A DNA stretch of 64,000 nt from assembly GCF_037325665.1 (NCBI RefSeq), contig NC_090249.1, forward strand, positions 35,131,080-35,195,079. Reading direction: 5' to 3'. Source of the stretch: Littorina saxatilis. Its lineage: Eukaryota > Mollusca > Gastropoda > Littorinimorpha > Littorinidae. The notes beneath the pieces were generated by a model, which did no database searches, had not been told where the DNA came from, and saw nothing but the letters and a program-made list of their open reading frames with translations. Positions 51,661 to 61,685 of the stretch are shown here, one piece after another. Every line of letters starts with the position of its first letter. Within the stretch, counting starts at the first letter, position 1. The position numbers and the translations under genes were made by a program.

Positions 51661-52870
51661 TATTTGTACCTTCTGTGTGTCATTTGTTTTCTTATAATTT
51701 CTGCCTTTGTAGGTGTGCATCTGTTTAAGATACATCACTCAGAATCCTAGGTGTCTCAGTGTGGCGTTATGTACAATGTATTTTTCCCTCTTATCTCTTA
51801 CCTGCTACATATGTTATCTTGTTTTTTGATTTAAAATGGTAACTGTGTTCCTTTGCTACTAATTTCTTTCTCAGATTTGTTGATTGCAGTTATTTTGGCA
51901 CCATTTTTAGCTGATATGAGCACTTTCATCCTCTGACTTTGCGTGCCGTTATGTACACATAGGTTTCTTTTGCTGTATAGTGGATTTATGGTGGTTTCAT
52001 CCACAACTTTTACTTCTTAAGGGTTCTTCTCATTTATTTGGAGATGTCCATACATTTGTTTGCCTGTTGGGTCAGAATGTTCTTGTTTTAATGTATCTGT
52101 TTTGGTTATGTCACGCTGTGATGTTATGAACAAAGTTTGACTGCTGCTGTTTATTTTTAATTGTCTAGCTCCTATAACCGGATTTTGCTTGTTTGCCACT
52201 TTAACTTCATAGTTGTAAGCATTTCTAACTATATTTGATGTTGGTTTCATTCTGTGTGGTTAAATTGTTGTTTTAATCTCGATTTTTTAGCAATTATTTA
52301 TGGATGAAGTGAAAAAGGATGTTATTCCTTTCATCCTCTGTGATTACATTTCTCCTTGCTGTGGCTGTCTGGTGTCTATCTCTTTTACATGTGTTTTGTA
52401 CTGAGGGGTCAGAAATCGTCTTTTGTCACCTTTTTTGTTGCATTTTTGTGACATGATGTGACGGTTATGTACACAATGCTCTAGTCGGGTGTAATAATGT
52501 TAGATTTTTGTTTTTGGTGTTGTTTTGATATTTAAAGTCATTTAATGTGGGGTTTTTGCTTGGGTTATGTTTATTTTCTGTCATAGTGCACTTGTAAGGT
52601 TAAATGAAGTTTGTGACGTTGTGACAAGTTATGTACATATGCCGGGATTTAAATTTACTAGTTTGTTAAAAATAAACTACTTTTTGAACTTATAGTGTGT
52701 TTATGAGCTTATAAGTGTGACTGGATTTGTCTAGCCTTTCTTTGTGTGTCTCCTTTTTAGGCTAAAAGTTTTCCTGAGCATGTCACAGTTTTAGACTCCT
52801 TTTCATGCCTATGTACATATATATGTTCACTTCCGTCACAGCTATGGCCTAAATAGTAAACAATCCAATC

Positions 52871-52875
<5 letters not shown>

Positions 52876-52927
<52 letters not shown>
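52876..52927. repeat. (CT)n microsatellite
   Basis: About 26 CT units just left of the Harbinger-like element. Confidence 0.95.
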
Positions 52928-52936
<9 letters not shown>

Positions 52937-53268
52937 ACCCTCTTTGACCTTTACTCATTCAAGGCCAAACAAAAAAAATGCTTTGGTTACGGTTTCCCGA
53001 CCGACCCTAACTTTTGGGGCCGACCCTAAACTTTTTTTTGGTCCTAAAGCTAAAAATAAAATGAACCAAACACATACATACACACAAAAAAACCACACAC
53101 ACACACAAAAACCCACCGAAAACAACAACACCACGGCACAGAGAAAACATCGATCGCCGGCGAGCAGACAACAACAAGCCCGACAAGGGACACCACTCCG
53201 CTTTTTACAACTCCCATATCCAAGGGAAGTCAGTCTCGTGCGTTCGTTCGTTGCGCGAACGTAAAAAG

Positions 53269-53472
53269 ATGTCGTCTGCATTTGCAATCGTATTCGGAAA
53301 GTGCGTTCATATCGAACAAACACGACTGATAAGTCGGTACTCGAAGAGTGCAACCTTGGTGGACATTTTTCATGATTTTCATCCAACTTTGGACGGCAAA
53401 CTGTTCGGGATAAAATGTGTTGGGTCGACGAAAATAAGTGCCGAGCCCGAAGACTCTTTCGAACTGGACTTT
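53269..53472 (+). CDS. Unrecognised ORF in Harbinger-like element, first half
   Basis: Begins MSSAFAIVFGKCVHIEQTRL and continues SRYSKSATLVDIFHDFHPTL, DGKLFGIKCVG. The frame is broken by the LINE tail after SFELDF. I do not recognise the family. There is no signal peptide or membrane segment. The balanced composition unlike the low-complexity flanks suggests a once real protein. Confidence 0.4.
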
Positions 53473-55705
53473 CTTGATCTTGATCTTGATCTTGATAAGT
53501 TACGCCAACAGGTCCCAAGCTTGGGAATATACGTTGGCGGAATTTGGGGAGAGCACTTGGTGTTTTAGTCAGCGGTTGGCAGCTTTCCTCTGAATTCGTT
53601 GACCGTTGACGACTGGATCGTGTTGTCATCAAGGTTGTTCCAGTCAATAACTGTTCTTGTGAAAAAAGAGTACTTGTACACTGGTGTTTTAGTACACTCC
53701 ACAGTAAAGCACTGGCTGTTGTTTCTTGTGATATTTCTGACTGTGGCTGATGATGTAAAGTCTTTGTTCACTCGTTGTTTCACTTGTCTTTTTGATTTTT
53801 GTTGCTGGATGAATTTCTCAGGGGGTACTGCGGGGACCAGCCCTCTGACCACTTTGAACAGAAATGTGAGTCTCTGTTGTTTCCGGCGTTCCTGGAGTGG
53901 GGGAAGCTGTAGTCTGCTGAGCATCTCTGAGACACATCCTGGGTTTCGGTCCCTGTAGTTTTGGGTAATGAATCTGGCTGCTCGTTTCTGTACATTTTCC
54001 AGGCTGTCTATATCGCCTTGTTTGTACGGATCCCAGACGAGACAGCTGTACTCCAGGGTTGAGCGGATGAGGGACACATAGGCAGTACGTCTACAGCTTT
54101 GTGGGCAGGAACGGAGGTTTCTTCTAAGTAGGCCGAGGGTGGAGTTTGCCTTTTTGACGATTTTGTTGATGTGTGTGGTCCAGCTGAGGTCATCAGTAAA
54201 GGTGACGCCTAAGTAGGGATTGCTATTGACTTTCTGGAGAATGTGGTTGTCCAGGTTGTAGAAAAAGCTGGACTTGTTTCTGATGCTAAGGATGTAGCAT
54301 TTTTTTGCGTTAAAGCGCATGCCCCAGGTGTTTGCCCATTCTTCCAGGGTTTTCAAGTCGGCTTGGAGTATGTGGTGGTCACTGTAGGAGTTGATGGTGC
54401 GGTACAGGAGGCAGTCATCTGCAAATAAGCGCACTTGTGACTTCACAGACGCTGGCAAGTCGTTAATGTGGCAGAGGAATAGGACTGGTCCGAGTACGGT
54501 ACCCTGTGGTACGCCTGAATCTACAGGGACTTCAACTGACTCCTCTCCGTCGACTACCACTCTCATCAGTCTTTTCGTCAGGAAGTTTTGCAGCCAGCTG
54601 TGCAGGTTGCCTTTCACACCATAACTCTGTAATTTATACAGCAGGCTTGGGTGTGGCACAGTGTCAAAGGCTTTTGAAAAGTCCAGGATGGCTATGTCGG
54701 TCTGTTTACCGTTGTCATAGTTCCTGCAGAGGTCTTGAAGTGTGACGACGAGTTGTGTCTCACATGAATAGCCTGATCGGAAGCCATGGTTGAGGTTGGT
54801 GAGGATTTTGTTCTTTTCTAAGTGCTTGAGGAGGTGTTTACAGATGATGTGCTCAAGGAGCTTACAGGGTACGGAGGTGAGGGAGACGGGGCGATAGTTT
54901 TCAGCAAGGTGTTTATCGCCTTTCTTGTAGACGGGGGAGACATTTGCATTTGTCCAGTCGGACGGTAGGCAGCCTGAGTCGACAGACAGCTGAAAGATGG
55001 CAGTGAGTCCAGGGGCCAGTTCATTGGCGCACTCCTTCAGTATGCGGTTTGGGATCTGGTCTGGTCCTGGTGCTTTTGCTATCTTGATGTTCTGAAGTAG
55101 TTTCTTCACTCCTTCTTCCCTGATTTGTAAGTCTTCAATAGGGTTGTGTTGTGGGAGTTCTGGGAGACGAGGCTTTCCTTTCTGTTCTTGGGTGAAGACT
55201 GATCGGAATTGGTTGACCAGTATATCATTATCAGCTTTGTTCTTGCTTTCGCACACCAAGGACCCCTTTGACTTTAATGGTGCAACACCAATGTTGTCCT
55301 GTCGTTTGGCTTTGATGTAACGCCAAAAGGGTTTGGAGTCATTTTTGGACAGTCCATCTTCAATGGTGTTTTGTATGTACTCCCATTCAGCCTTCCGGAA
55401 TGCTCTACGGCAGTCTTTTTGGAGGTGACGGTAGTTTGTCCAGTTCTTTGTGCGTTTTGCTTGTTTGTATAGTCTTTCTTTCTTTTTCAGCATTTTCTTC
55501 AGCTTGCGCGTTACCCATGGTAGCTTGCGTCTGGAGGAGGAGGTGCGGGAGGGGATGTGGGCGGCTGTTGTTTCACTGAGCTCTGATTTAAAGAGGTCCC
55601 ACAGGGCATGCACATCGCCACCTTCTGCATACAGAGCAGTGATGTTCTTGGAGATGTTGGAGACTTTGGCATGACTCTCGAAAACTTGGAAAGTTTCCAC
55701 ATCAA
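53473..55705 (-). mobile_element. Jockey/CR1-group LINE, 5'-truncated
   Basis: The 3' end lies at 53473 with a tail of ATCAAG repeats; the 5' end is near 55705. The 711-aa ORF (55700-53565) has no endonuclease domain. It starts in the linker (RKLPWVTRKLKKMLKKKERL, KPFWRYIKAKRQDNIG), then the reverse transcriptase with NYRPVSLTSVPCKLLE, DFSKAFDTVPH, GVPQGTVLGPVLF and the catalytic RLFADDCLLY, and a tail with ENVQKRAARFITQNYRDRNP. The coding part visible is intact; the loss is 5' truncation on insertion. Confidence 0.85.
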
Positions 55706-55707
55706 AT

Positions 55708-55831
55708 CACTTCACTTCAAGTGTGTTCGTTTGACTCCTGATGGCAGTGAAGCGGACGAATACACCAATATGAAAATACCTCGAATATCCTGCATACACA
55801 AATATTTTTATCATTTCAAGAGGGACCAACC

Positions 55832-55834
<3 letters not shown>
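55708..55834 (+). CDS. Unrecognised ORF in Harbinger-like element, second half
   Basis: On the far side of the LINE the plus strand stays open and reads LHFKCVRLTPDGSEADEYTN, MKIPRISCIHKYFYHFKRDQ before a poly-A run. It probably continues the frame begun at 53269. The function is unknown. Confidence 0.35.
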
Positions 55835-55863
<29 letters not shown>

Positions 55864-55965
55864 AATCGACCTACCTACCCTATTTTTTTTTGGCCATGAA
55901 ACCGTAACCAAAGCATTTTTTTTTTTTGGCCTAAAATAGTGTACAAGAACAACAACAACAATAGC

Positions 55966-56008
<43 letters not shown>
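55966..56008. repeat. (CAT)n microsatellite
   Basis: About 14 CAT units next to the right end of the Harbinger-like element. Confidence 0.95.
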
Positions 56009-56012
<4 letters not shown>

Positions 56013-56395
56013 CGTTTACAATCAAAATATTAATCATGATAATACTAACGTTCGAAGCTGCAAGCTGTTATCCGTTGTAGATCTACTCTATAACCCCGCG
56101 ACGGCCGTGTCAATCAAACGAGATGGTTATGTCTACCCTAATCGATCACCGACCGTATTTGCCACTATCAGTTCCAGACTTGGCATGCCGAAATGAGATA
56201 AAGTAGAGGAGAAATAAATCTTATACATGTGAAACTAGTAGTACCAACATGCACAGCTTGGACCGGTTTGAGGCTGTTGTGTGTACAGTGTGTGTTTTCT
56301 GTTCCGGTAGAATAGATCTACACGCAGTTCGACGCTACAACTTTTACTGATTTTCCAACATTTAACGAGAGAAAAATTGAAGAAACAATCCTCAC

Positions 56396-56532
56396 CTGCT
56401 CTCTTCCTTGGGAAATTTAAACATCCTGAAGCCTTTAGCATGTGCGTTTGAGCAATTGATGGCCGAACACCATGCCCCACTGCGTTTTCGCGTTGGCGCG
56501 GCAATGCTTGTGCAGCACGATATCACTACTGC
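56396..56532 (-). CDS. THAP-domain exon of the P-like element
   Basis: Bounded by acceptor ctctttccacag (56533-56534) and donor gtgagg (from 56395). The frame reads PTRKRSGAWCSAINCSNAHA, then KGFRMFKFPKEESR. This is the first half of a THAP zinc finger: C-x4-C followed by F-x-FP. P transposases and domesticated THAP proteins start with this domain. The second half (C-x2-H, AVPTIF-like) would lie in a next exon, which I could not find. No in-frame Met is inside the exon, so the start codon is upstream. Confidence 0.5.
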
Positions 56533-56550
56533 TGTGGAAAGAGAAAGTAG

Positions 56551-56859
56551 TTTTTGGCTCACGTAAGTGTAGCCTATGCGATGATAAACTTTGTCTGTCT
56601 GTGCGTGCGTGCGTGCGTGTGTGTGTGTGTGTGTGTGTGATAGAAACTTTAACATTTCCGAGTCTATGGATTACGTCAGTCTCGGTCAAAAGTGTTCGAC
56701 GTGTGTGATAGAAACTATTTGAAGACGTCACATTATGACGTAAGAGGGTTAGACGTCACGCAAAGGAATTACTGAAAGTCTCGGTCATTGTTCTTGTGAG
56801 CGGGCCGAGACTACTTGGCAGATCCAGGGTCTCGCTTTCTTGCACAGTTTCACCTATGC

Positions 56860-56914
<55 letters not shown>

Positions 56915-56983
56915 CGGAGTGATTGAGTTTGTGTTACTGTTTGTCGATTTCTTACGTGAGCCTTGAAGGCTTCGCCTCTTGTT
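56551..56983 (-). mobile_element. HINE-like repeat family 2, copy 3
   Basis: Runs from TTTTGGCTCACGTAAGTGTA to GCCTCTTGTT with two GT microsatellite blocks. It lies about 20 bp beyond the acceptor of the THAP exon (56396-56532). Confidence 0.72.
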
Positions 56984-57465
56984 TTCCATGTTTCCGCATG
57001 GTGGCGCCACTGGGCTTCCGGTCTCACTTTTCAGCGCCGTATGGAGCGTCTCTGTATACTCTATAGTCTCTGATGATATGAAGAGAAGTGAAAATGGAAC
57101 AGAACACTGGAGGCTTGAGAGTTAAATTGTGCTGACTGAAATCTCCTGATAACTAATAGTCATTTTGTGCTTCAATATTGAATCATACTATTGTCAGTAT
57201 TGGATTATGGATACATGGTTCATTACGTAAGTATGCACCATTACAATGTTACCATTGTTGTGTGGGGTTTTTTTGTAGGGGGGGGGGGGGGGGGGTGAGG
57301 AGAATGTCTTTTTTTACCTTATCCAAACTCCAAACAAGTGCACCAGATTGTACAGAGTTTAATGTACCATTTAACACATTTTTGGGGGAGCATGCCCCCG
57401 AACCTCCCTAGAAAAAAGGGATTTCCTCTTTTTTCATCACAAGAGAGTCCCACCCGGTACCCCTA

Positions 57466-58403
57466 AAACAATACATACGTTACCGAAACCTTGCGACATT
57501 ATGCAACATTCTGACTGGTTTATCACCTACCCCCTTGGCAGACTATCATACAAATATGGAGCAAAGGAAAGACTAAGGTGTTAATTTAAGTTATAAAAAC
57601 AAATGTTACTCTCGGCAAAGCCTCAAGTGACGTCATCATTTTCATTGATAATGGATGAACGGAGATGTCACTTTTAATACATGTGTGTGACATTGTGTGC
57701 ATGGATGTGGTAAAAGTACAGAACTTAATATGTGTCAGTGTGTGTGTGTGTGAACTGCAGTTTTTGTATGGCCTATACATGTACTTTTCTCCTACTTTTC
57801 ACCATTTAATATGATTTATTAACAAACAGTCTTTGCGCACAGGTTAAAGTTTGATTTATTATTATTATACTCACACTCACAGCTGTTCATATTCTAAGAC
57901 AGTTATTACATGTAAAAGTATCTAGATTCTAAATGTATACAAACCAAACCAATTATTATAACTATAAGTTTTGATATGATAGTGATACTTTTCTGTATAC
58001 AGTGTACATGTTTTCTTTGGTTTTTGTGTGTGCAGAATTTGAAGCCAGTTTCATCCGTCTGCTTGATGAAATTACAAATGGCTCAATCACTTCTATCAGC
58101 AGATCAGGCAAGCCTTTCTCTTTAATGTTATGGTATTGGTTACACACATTCTGATACTTTCTCATTTACTGATTTAGTTCGTATCAATTTAGTAATTGTT
58201 TTGTTGTTGCCTATTTTTCATGAACAATCTTAACAATACATCAGTTCTGAGAACATGTCAATTCAGGTTAAATCTGAAACAAAGAACACTGAACATTCAA
58301 ACAAAAAATACAGCAAACATTTCCTTTAAAAATCTTTCTTTTGCGGATAGAGCACTATAAGTATAATGCTTGGCCTGCTTTACTACATCTACAACTATGT
58401 ATT
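57466..58403. other. Intergenic DNA between hAT-like element and SINE
   Basis: AT-rich, with a short GT run near 57738. A possible small exon at 58036-58107 was considered and not accepted. Nothing else seen. Confidence 0.35.
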
Positions 58404-58860
58404 GGTCTGGGTGGCCGAGTGGTAAACGCTTTTGCCTCGGAAGCGAGAGGTTGTGAGTTCGACCCTAGGTCAGGGCGTTAGCAATTTTCTTCCCCCTTTC
58501 CTAACCTAGGTGGTGGGTTCAAGTGCTAGTCTTTCGGATGAGATGAAAAACCGAGGTCCCTTCGTGTACACTACATTGGGGTGTGCACGTTAAAGATCCC
58601 ACGATTGACAAAAGGGTCTTTCCTGGCAAAATTGTATAGGCATAGATAAAAATGTCCACCAAATACCCGTGTGACTTGGAATAATAGGCCGTGAAAAGTA
58701 GGATATGCGCCGAAATGGCTGCGATCTGCTGGTCGATGTGAATGCGTGATATATTGTGTACAAAATTCCATCTCACGCGGCATAAATAAATCCCTGCGCC
58801 TTGAATCCGTGGTTGAGATATGTGCGCGATATAAATTGCATAAAATAAAAATAAATAAAC
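58404..58860 (+). mobile_element. tRNA-derived SINE, complete
   Basis: tRNA-like head GGTCTGGGTGGCCGAGTGGT with A box TGGCCGAGTGG (58412) and B box GGTTGTGAGTTCGACCC (58449), a core with AAAGATCCCACGATTGACAA and AAATGGCTGCGATCTGCTGG, the tail CCTGCGCCTTGAATCCGTGG and GCGCGATATAAATTGC, then an A-rich end. Confidence 0.75.
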
Positions 58861-59435
58861 TACAAGAAGGCATACATGAAAGAACTGTAGATAGATAGAT
58901 AGAAGTAGCTTGATTCAGTGAACATTTTTTTTTTTTTTATTGATAGTGATAAAGTAATTAAATTACATATTCTTACTCCGAATCACATAAAAGCATTGAC
59001 GCAGTCTAACATGCTAAGATCTGAAAAGGCTACCCGTCTTAAAGAATTTTAAAGGGAAGCAACCCAACACAAAAAGTGTAAACACAGGCAAGGTAATGAC
59101 TGTCTACCCGGGGAGTTACCTCCCATCCGGGGTTACATGACGTCACTTCCCCTGTAAACACCACGTGTAGCTCATACGACATTTCAGCCTACACTTGGAA
59201 GGTCGTGAAAATTTTGGCTCCGTGAGTGACTGCTTGCAGGTGTTTTTTGGGCACCCACCGGTCACCTAACCCGTCTTTTGGCTTGCCACTACGTTTTTGG
59301 TGAGCTCTTTCCAATTTTGTCTTATTGTTGACAGGAATTTTCATTGTTATTGACAAATTTTCGTCCTTGTTTGGACTTGTTAAAATTTTTTGCTCAGTAA
59401 CTTTGTGTTGTGCTGTGTTTTGCGCGTTAGTCATT

Positions 59436-61646
59436 ATGGCTGATAGCGATAAGAAACGCGGTAAGGGTGATGCCAAGGGCCGGATTAAGGCAAAGTCTTC
59501 CTCAGATAAACCTCTGCCTAAAAGTTCTCCGCTCGTTTTGGTTTCTGACAAAGATAAAAACGTACTCTTGTCGGTTCCCATTTCTGCCCCCGTTAGCCTT
59601 AATGCTGGGGGGCAGCCTAGCATTCCCGTTACAACTGTGTCTGTGTCAGCTCGCCCGGTCGCAGTTTCTAGCGCGGGGCAAGCTGACATGGTTTCGTCGA
59701 TTTTGCGTTCGCTGGTTCCAGAAATTCGTACCCTGGTGCGTGACGAATTACACCGAGCCACGCCGGCTCTCAGCGCTCCGCTTTCTTCGGCAGTGGGTGG
59801 CGTTCACTCCTTGGCATCTTTTGTGTGCCTGTCGGAGACGCCCGCCCGTGATGTTGGTTCACTCTCGTCTTCTACTGCTCTTGCTTGGAGCTCAGACGGT
59901 AAGTCGAACTGCTCCGCCGGCTTTCGCGAAGCCACCGGACGCTCTCTTTTGAGCAACAGTTCTTGGTCGCAGGCTCGCTACCTGCAAAATTCCTGCCAGT
60001 CAGGATATGCTGCTCCGTCTAGTTCCGATCGTACAGCGAGTAGGGCTATGACGGAGCAAGGGCGGCTTCCGCTTGCGGAAGTCGCGTTTCCGGGTTTTCC
60101 CGGAAACGAAGGTCAATCTGGCACACCCACGAAGGTCCCTGCTGGTGTCGACTGTGGACTGGCCTTTCGGCCACCGGGCTTCCGGCCCCAGTCCTCGCAG
60201 CAGACGTTTCCGCTGTACGCGGCTCCGTCGGCAGCGCTTCCGGCTCCGCCCGGTTTTCCTAGTCTCTTGCACACTGCTCCTACACGAATGTCAGTGGGTG
60301 AGAGACCGGGTACGTCCTTTGAGCTTCCGGGACAGTCTTCACAGCACTTGTCTAGTGCGATGTCGACTTCCGGTTCAGTTCCGGCGGCAATGGTGACTGC
60401 GTCTTCCGGCTCTGCGTTTCCTGTTGATCAGGATATGAGCCAGGATGATTTCCGGCTTACCGGTTCTCCGGTTTCCGGTTTTCCTGCACACCATACTGCT
60501 GCTGGTTCATTGGGCTATGATCGGGACGCTTCGCTCGACTATGCAGACACGCAGTCTGTAGTCAGTGAAGCTGCTCGTTCTGGATTTCCGTCTCAGCTTC
60601 GACTGGCGCTTGAGGACGCGGCGGAAGTTACATCCAGATACTTTGCAGAGGGGGCAGTGGCTTTGCCTACGTCGGCTTCTGCCGCTCCCTCCGCGATGGC
60701 GGATTTTCGGTACGAGAAGGAGGATGCTTCCCGCTTTCGTTTCGCCGAATCCCCATCAGTCGCCTACCAGCTTTCTCAGGTGCTGGCGCGACCCTCTCCT
60801 GCAGGACGGTCGCAGCCGGGCATCGCTGTTCCTCTGCTGGTACCTTACGGACCGGCTCCGGAACTGGCTCGGGCTTGGCTGGCTTCGGATACGCAAGCGT
60901 CTTCTTTTGTGCCCACACATCACAAGAAGTTTGCTTTACCGAAGACAGGTCGCTCTTGGCTTGCTCCTTTTGCCCTTCCGCGTGCACCGCTTCCGGTCAC
61001 GCCGGAGTTGGCTTCGTTGCTGGCAAAGCCTATCAAGAGTGATTCGGGGATTGTTCTCCCCGAACATACCCTCATGGCATCGGAGGAGATTAGTCGTCAG
61101 CTTTTAGAGTTGGCTTCGATCTCCGAGACGCTCCTGCGTTCCCTTACCAGGGCTATGACCGAGACGCTGGACCCCTTTGTCCTCGCGGTCGAGCAGGACG
61201 CTGATGACATCTCAACTCTTCTTTCGGCTCTGGCTAGAGTCAATGAAGAGCAAATGAGGTTGTCAGCGATGCAGTACGCACATACGGTCATGAGCAGGAG
61301 AGATCTTTTTCTGGGTCACTCTCAGTTCACGGACCAGTCCACTTGTGACACACTGCGGGCGTCTCCCATGACAGAGGGCTCTCTGTTTGGCCGTCTGGCG
61401 TTCGACGCCAGGAAGACTGAAATACAGATGAACAGGGATTCTCAGTTCTCTGATTTCTCTCTGCAGGCGTTCAAGCAGGCCAAGCCTTCACAGGCTCAGC
61501 CCGCTCCGCCTAAACAGCCTCAGGCCTCTGGTTCTTCCAGGCCTGCCGGACAGAAGAAGGCCAGATCGGCTTCTCGTGGCTCGAGAAAAAGATCGGCGCC
61601 CGGCAAGGGGCGAGGCGGCTCTGGTAGCAAGCCTCACCCCCAATGA
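59436..61646 (+). CDS. DIRS element C gag-like ORF1
   Basis: Start placed at MADSDKKRGKGDAKGR, which suits a first codon better than the hydrophobic upstream extension to 59325. The protein is about 736 aa, Ser/Pro/Ala-rich, with a basic start and a basic, Gly/Ser-rich end (KRSAPGKGRGGSGSKP). FRFAESPSVAYQLSQVL recurs in fossil B as FRFAESPVIAYHMSQLL, tying the two to one family. The role is presumed nucleic-acid packaging, by analogy with DIRS ORF1. Confidence 0.75.
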   Translation: MADSDKKRGKGDAKGRIKAKSSSDKPLPKSSPLVLVSDKDKNVLLSVPISAPVSLNAGGQPSIPVTTVSVSARPVAVSSAGQADMVSSILRSLVPEIRTLVRDELHRATPALSAPLSSAVGGVHSLASFVCLSETPARDVGSLSSSTALAWSSDGKSNCSAGFREATGRSLLSNSSWSQARYLQNSCQSGYAAPSSSDRTASRAMTEQGRLPLAEVAFPGFPGNEGQSGTPTKVPAGVDCGLAFRPPGFRPQSSQQTFPLYAAPSAALPAPPGFPSLLHTAPTRMSVGERPGTSFELPGQSSQHLSSAMSTSGSVPAAMVTASSGSAFPVDQDMSQDDFRLTGSPVSGFPAHHTAAGSLGYDRDASLDYADTQSVVSEAARSGFPSQLRLALEDAAEVTSRYFAEGAVALPTSASAAPSAMADFRYEKEDASRFRFAESPSVAYQLSQVLARPSPAGRSQPGIAVPLLVPYGPAPELARAWLASDTQASSFVPTHHKKFALPKTGRSWLAPFALPRAPLPVTPELASLLAKPIKSDSGIVLPEHTLMASEEISRQLLELASISETLLRSLTRAMTETLDPFVLAVEQDADDISTLLSALARVNEEQMRLSAMQYAHTVMSRRDLFLGHSQFTDQSTCDTLRASPMTEGSLFGRLAFDARKTEIQMNRDSQFSDFSLQAFKQAKPSQAQPAPPKQPQASGSSRPAGQKKARSASRGSRKRSAPGKGRGGSGSKPHPQ

Positions 61647-61685
61647 AGTGCTCCCGGTCCCACCACCCCCCCGCCCTCCACTCTG

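Larger units (their letters stand above)
48181..52962. other. Non-coding body of the P-like element with recurrent TTATGTACA motif
   Basis: Apart from two HINE-like insertions (50290-50741, 50793-51660), this stretch is T-rich, with no convincing exon. TTATGTACA occurs at 48954, 49538, 50273, 51767, 51949, 52465 and 52629, and reversed at 49481, often next to GTGAC or CGTCAC. The meaning is unknown. Confidence 0.45.
52963..55931. mobile_element. Harbinger-like inverted-repeat element carrying an ORF, split by a LINE
   Basis: Inverted ends share GGCCAAA then a poly-A run, AATGCTTTGGTTACGGTTTC (left from 52963, right reading inward from 55931). Just inside the right end is TAGGGTAGGTAGGTC, like the MITE at 2459-2642. 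Flanking triplets are CAA and TAA, so the duplication is not exact. Removing the LINE (53473 to about 55705) leaves about 730 bp that contain a plus-strand reading frame in two halves. Confidence 0.55.
47026..57072 (-). mobile_element. 10-kb P-like DNA transposon with 7-bp target duplication
   Basis: Perfect 27-bp terminal inverted repeats begin CAGAGACTATAGAGTATACA. Looser inverted similarity continues about 60 bp inward (GAGACCGG..AGCCCAG on both sides). The 7-bp duplication ATGATAT lies at 47019-47025 and 57073-57079. The related hAT-like copy carries a single ATGATAT at 15513-15519, the empty site. A THAP-type exon near the right end on the minus strand, plus a 7-8 bp duplication, points to the P superfamily (inference). 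About half the length is later insertions (HINE-like copies, a LINE fragment, a Harbinger-like element with a LINE in it). No full transposase was found. Confidence 0.7.
46908..57465. mobile_element. hAT-like non-autonomous element, copy split by 10-kb insertion
   Basis: Left arm 46908-47025 (CAGGGGTGGGACTTATCCGC) and right arm 57073 to about 57465 (ending GTCCCACCC plus a slightly altered terminus). The arms match the copy at 15396-18272. Flanks CAAAAC (left) and TAAAAC (right) may be a decayed 6-bp duplication. About 510 bp of its own sequence surrounds the inserted 10,047-bp element. Confidence 0.7.

Noticed and set aside
53473-53568. Extension of the MSSAFAIVF frame through DLDLDLDKLRQQ
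   Set aside because: The LDLD part is the ATCAAG tail of the antisense LINE read on the other strand.
58036-58107. Possible 24-codon exon (EFEASFIRLLDEITNGSITS) after a tgtgtgtgcag acceptor
   Set aside because: Its donor would be the non-canonical gcaagc, no neighbouring exon fits, and the family is unknown.
58404-58480. tRNA gene
   Set aside because: A and B boxes are present, but the cloverleaf stems do not close and a SINE core follows.
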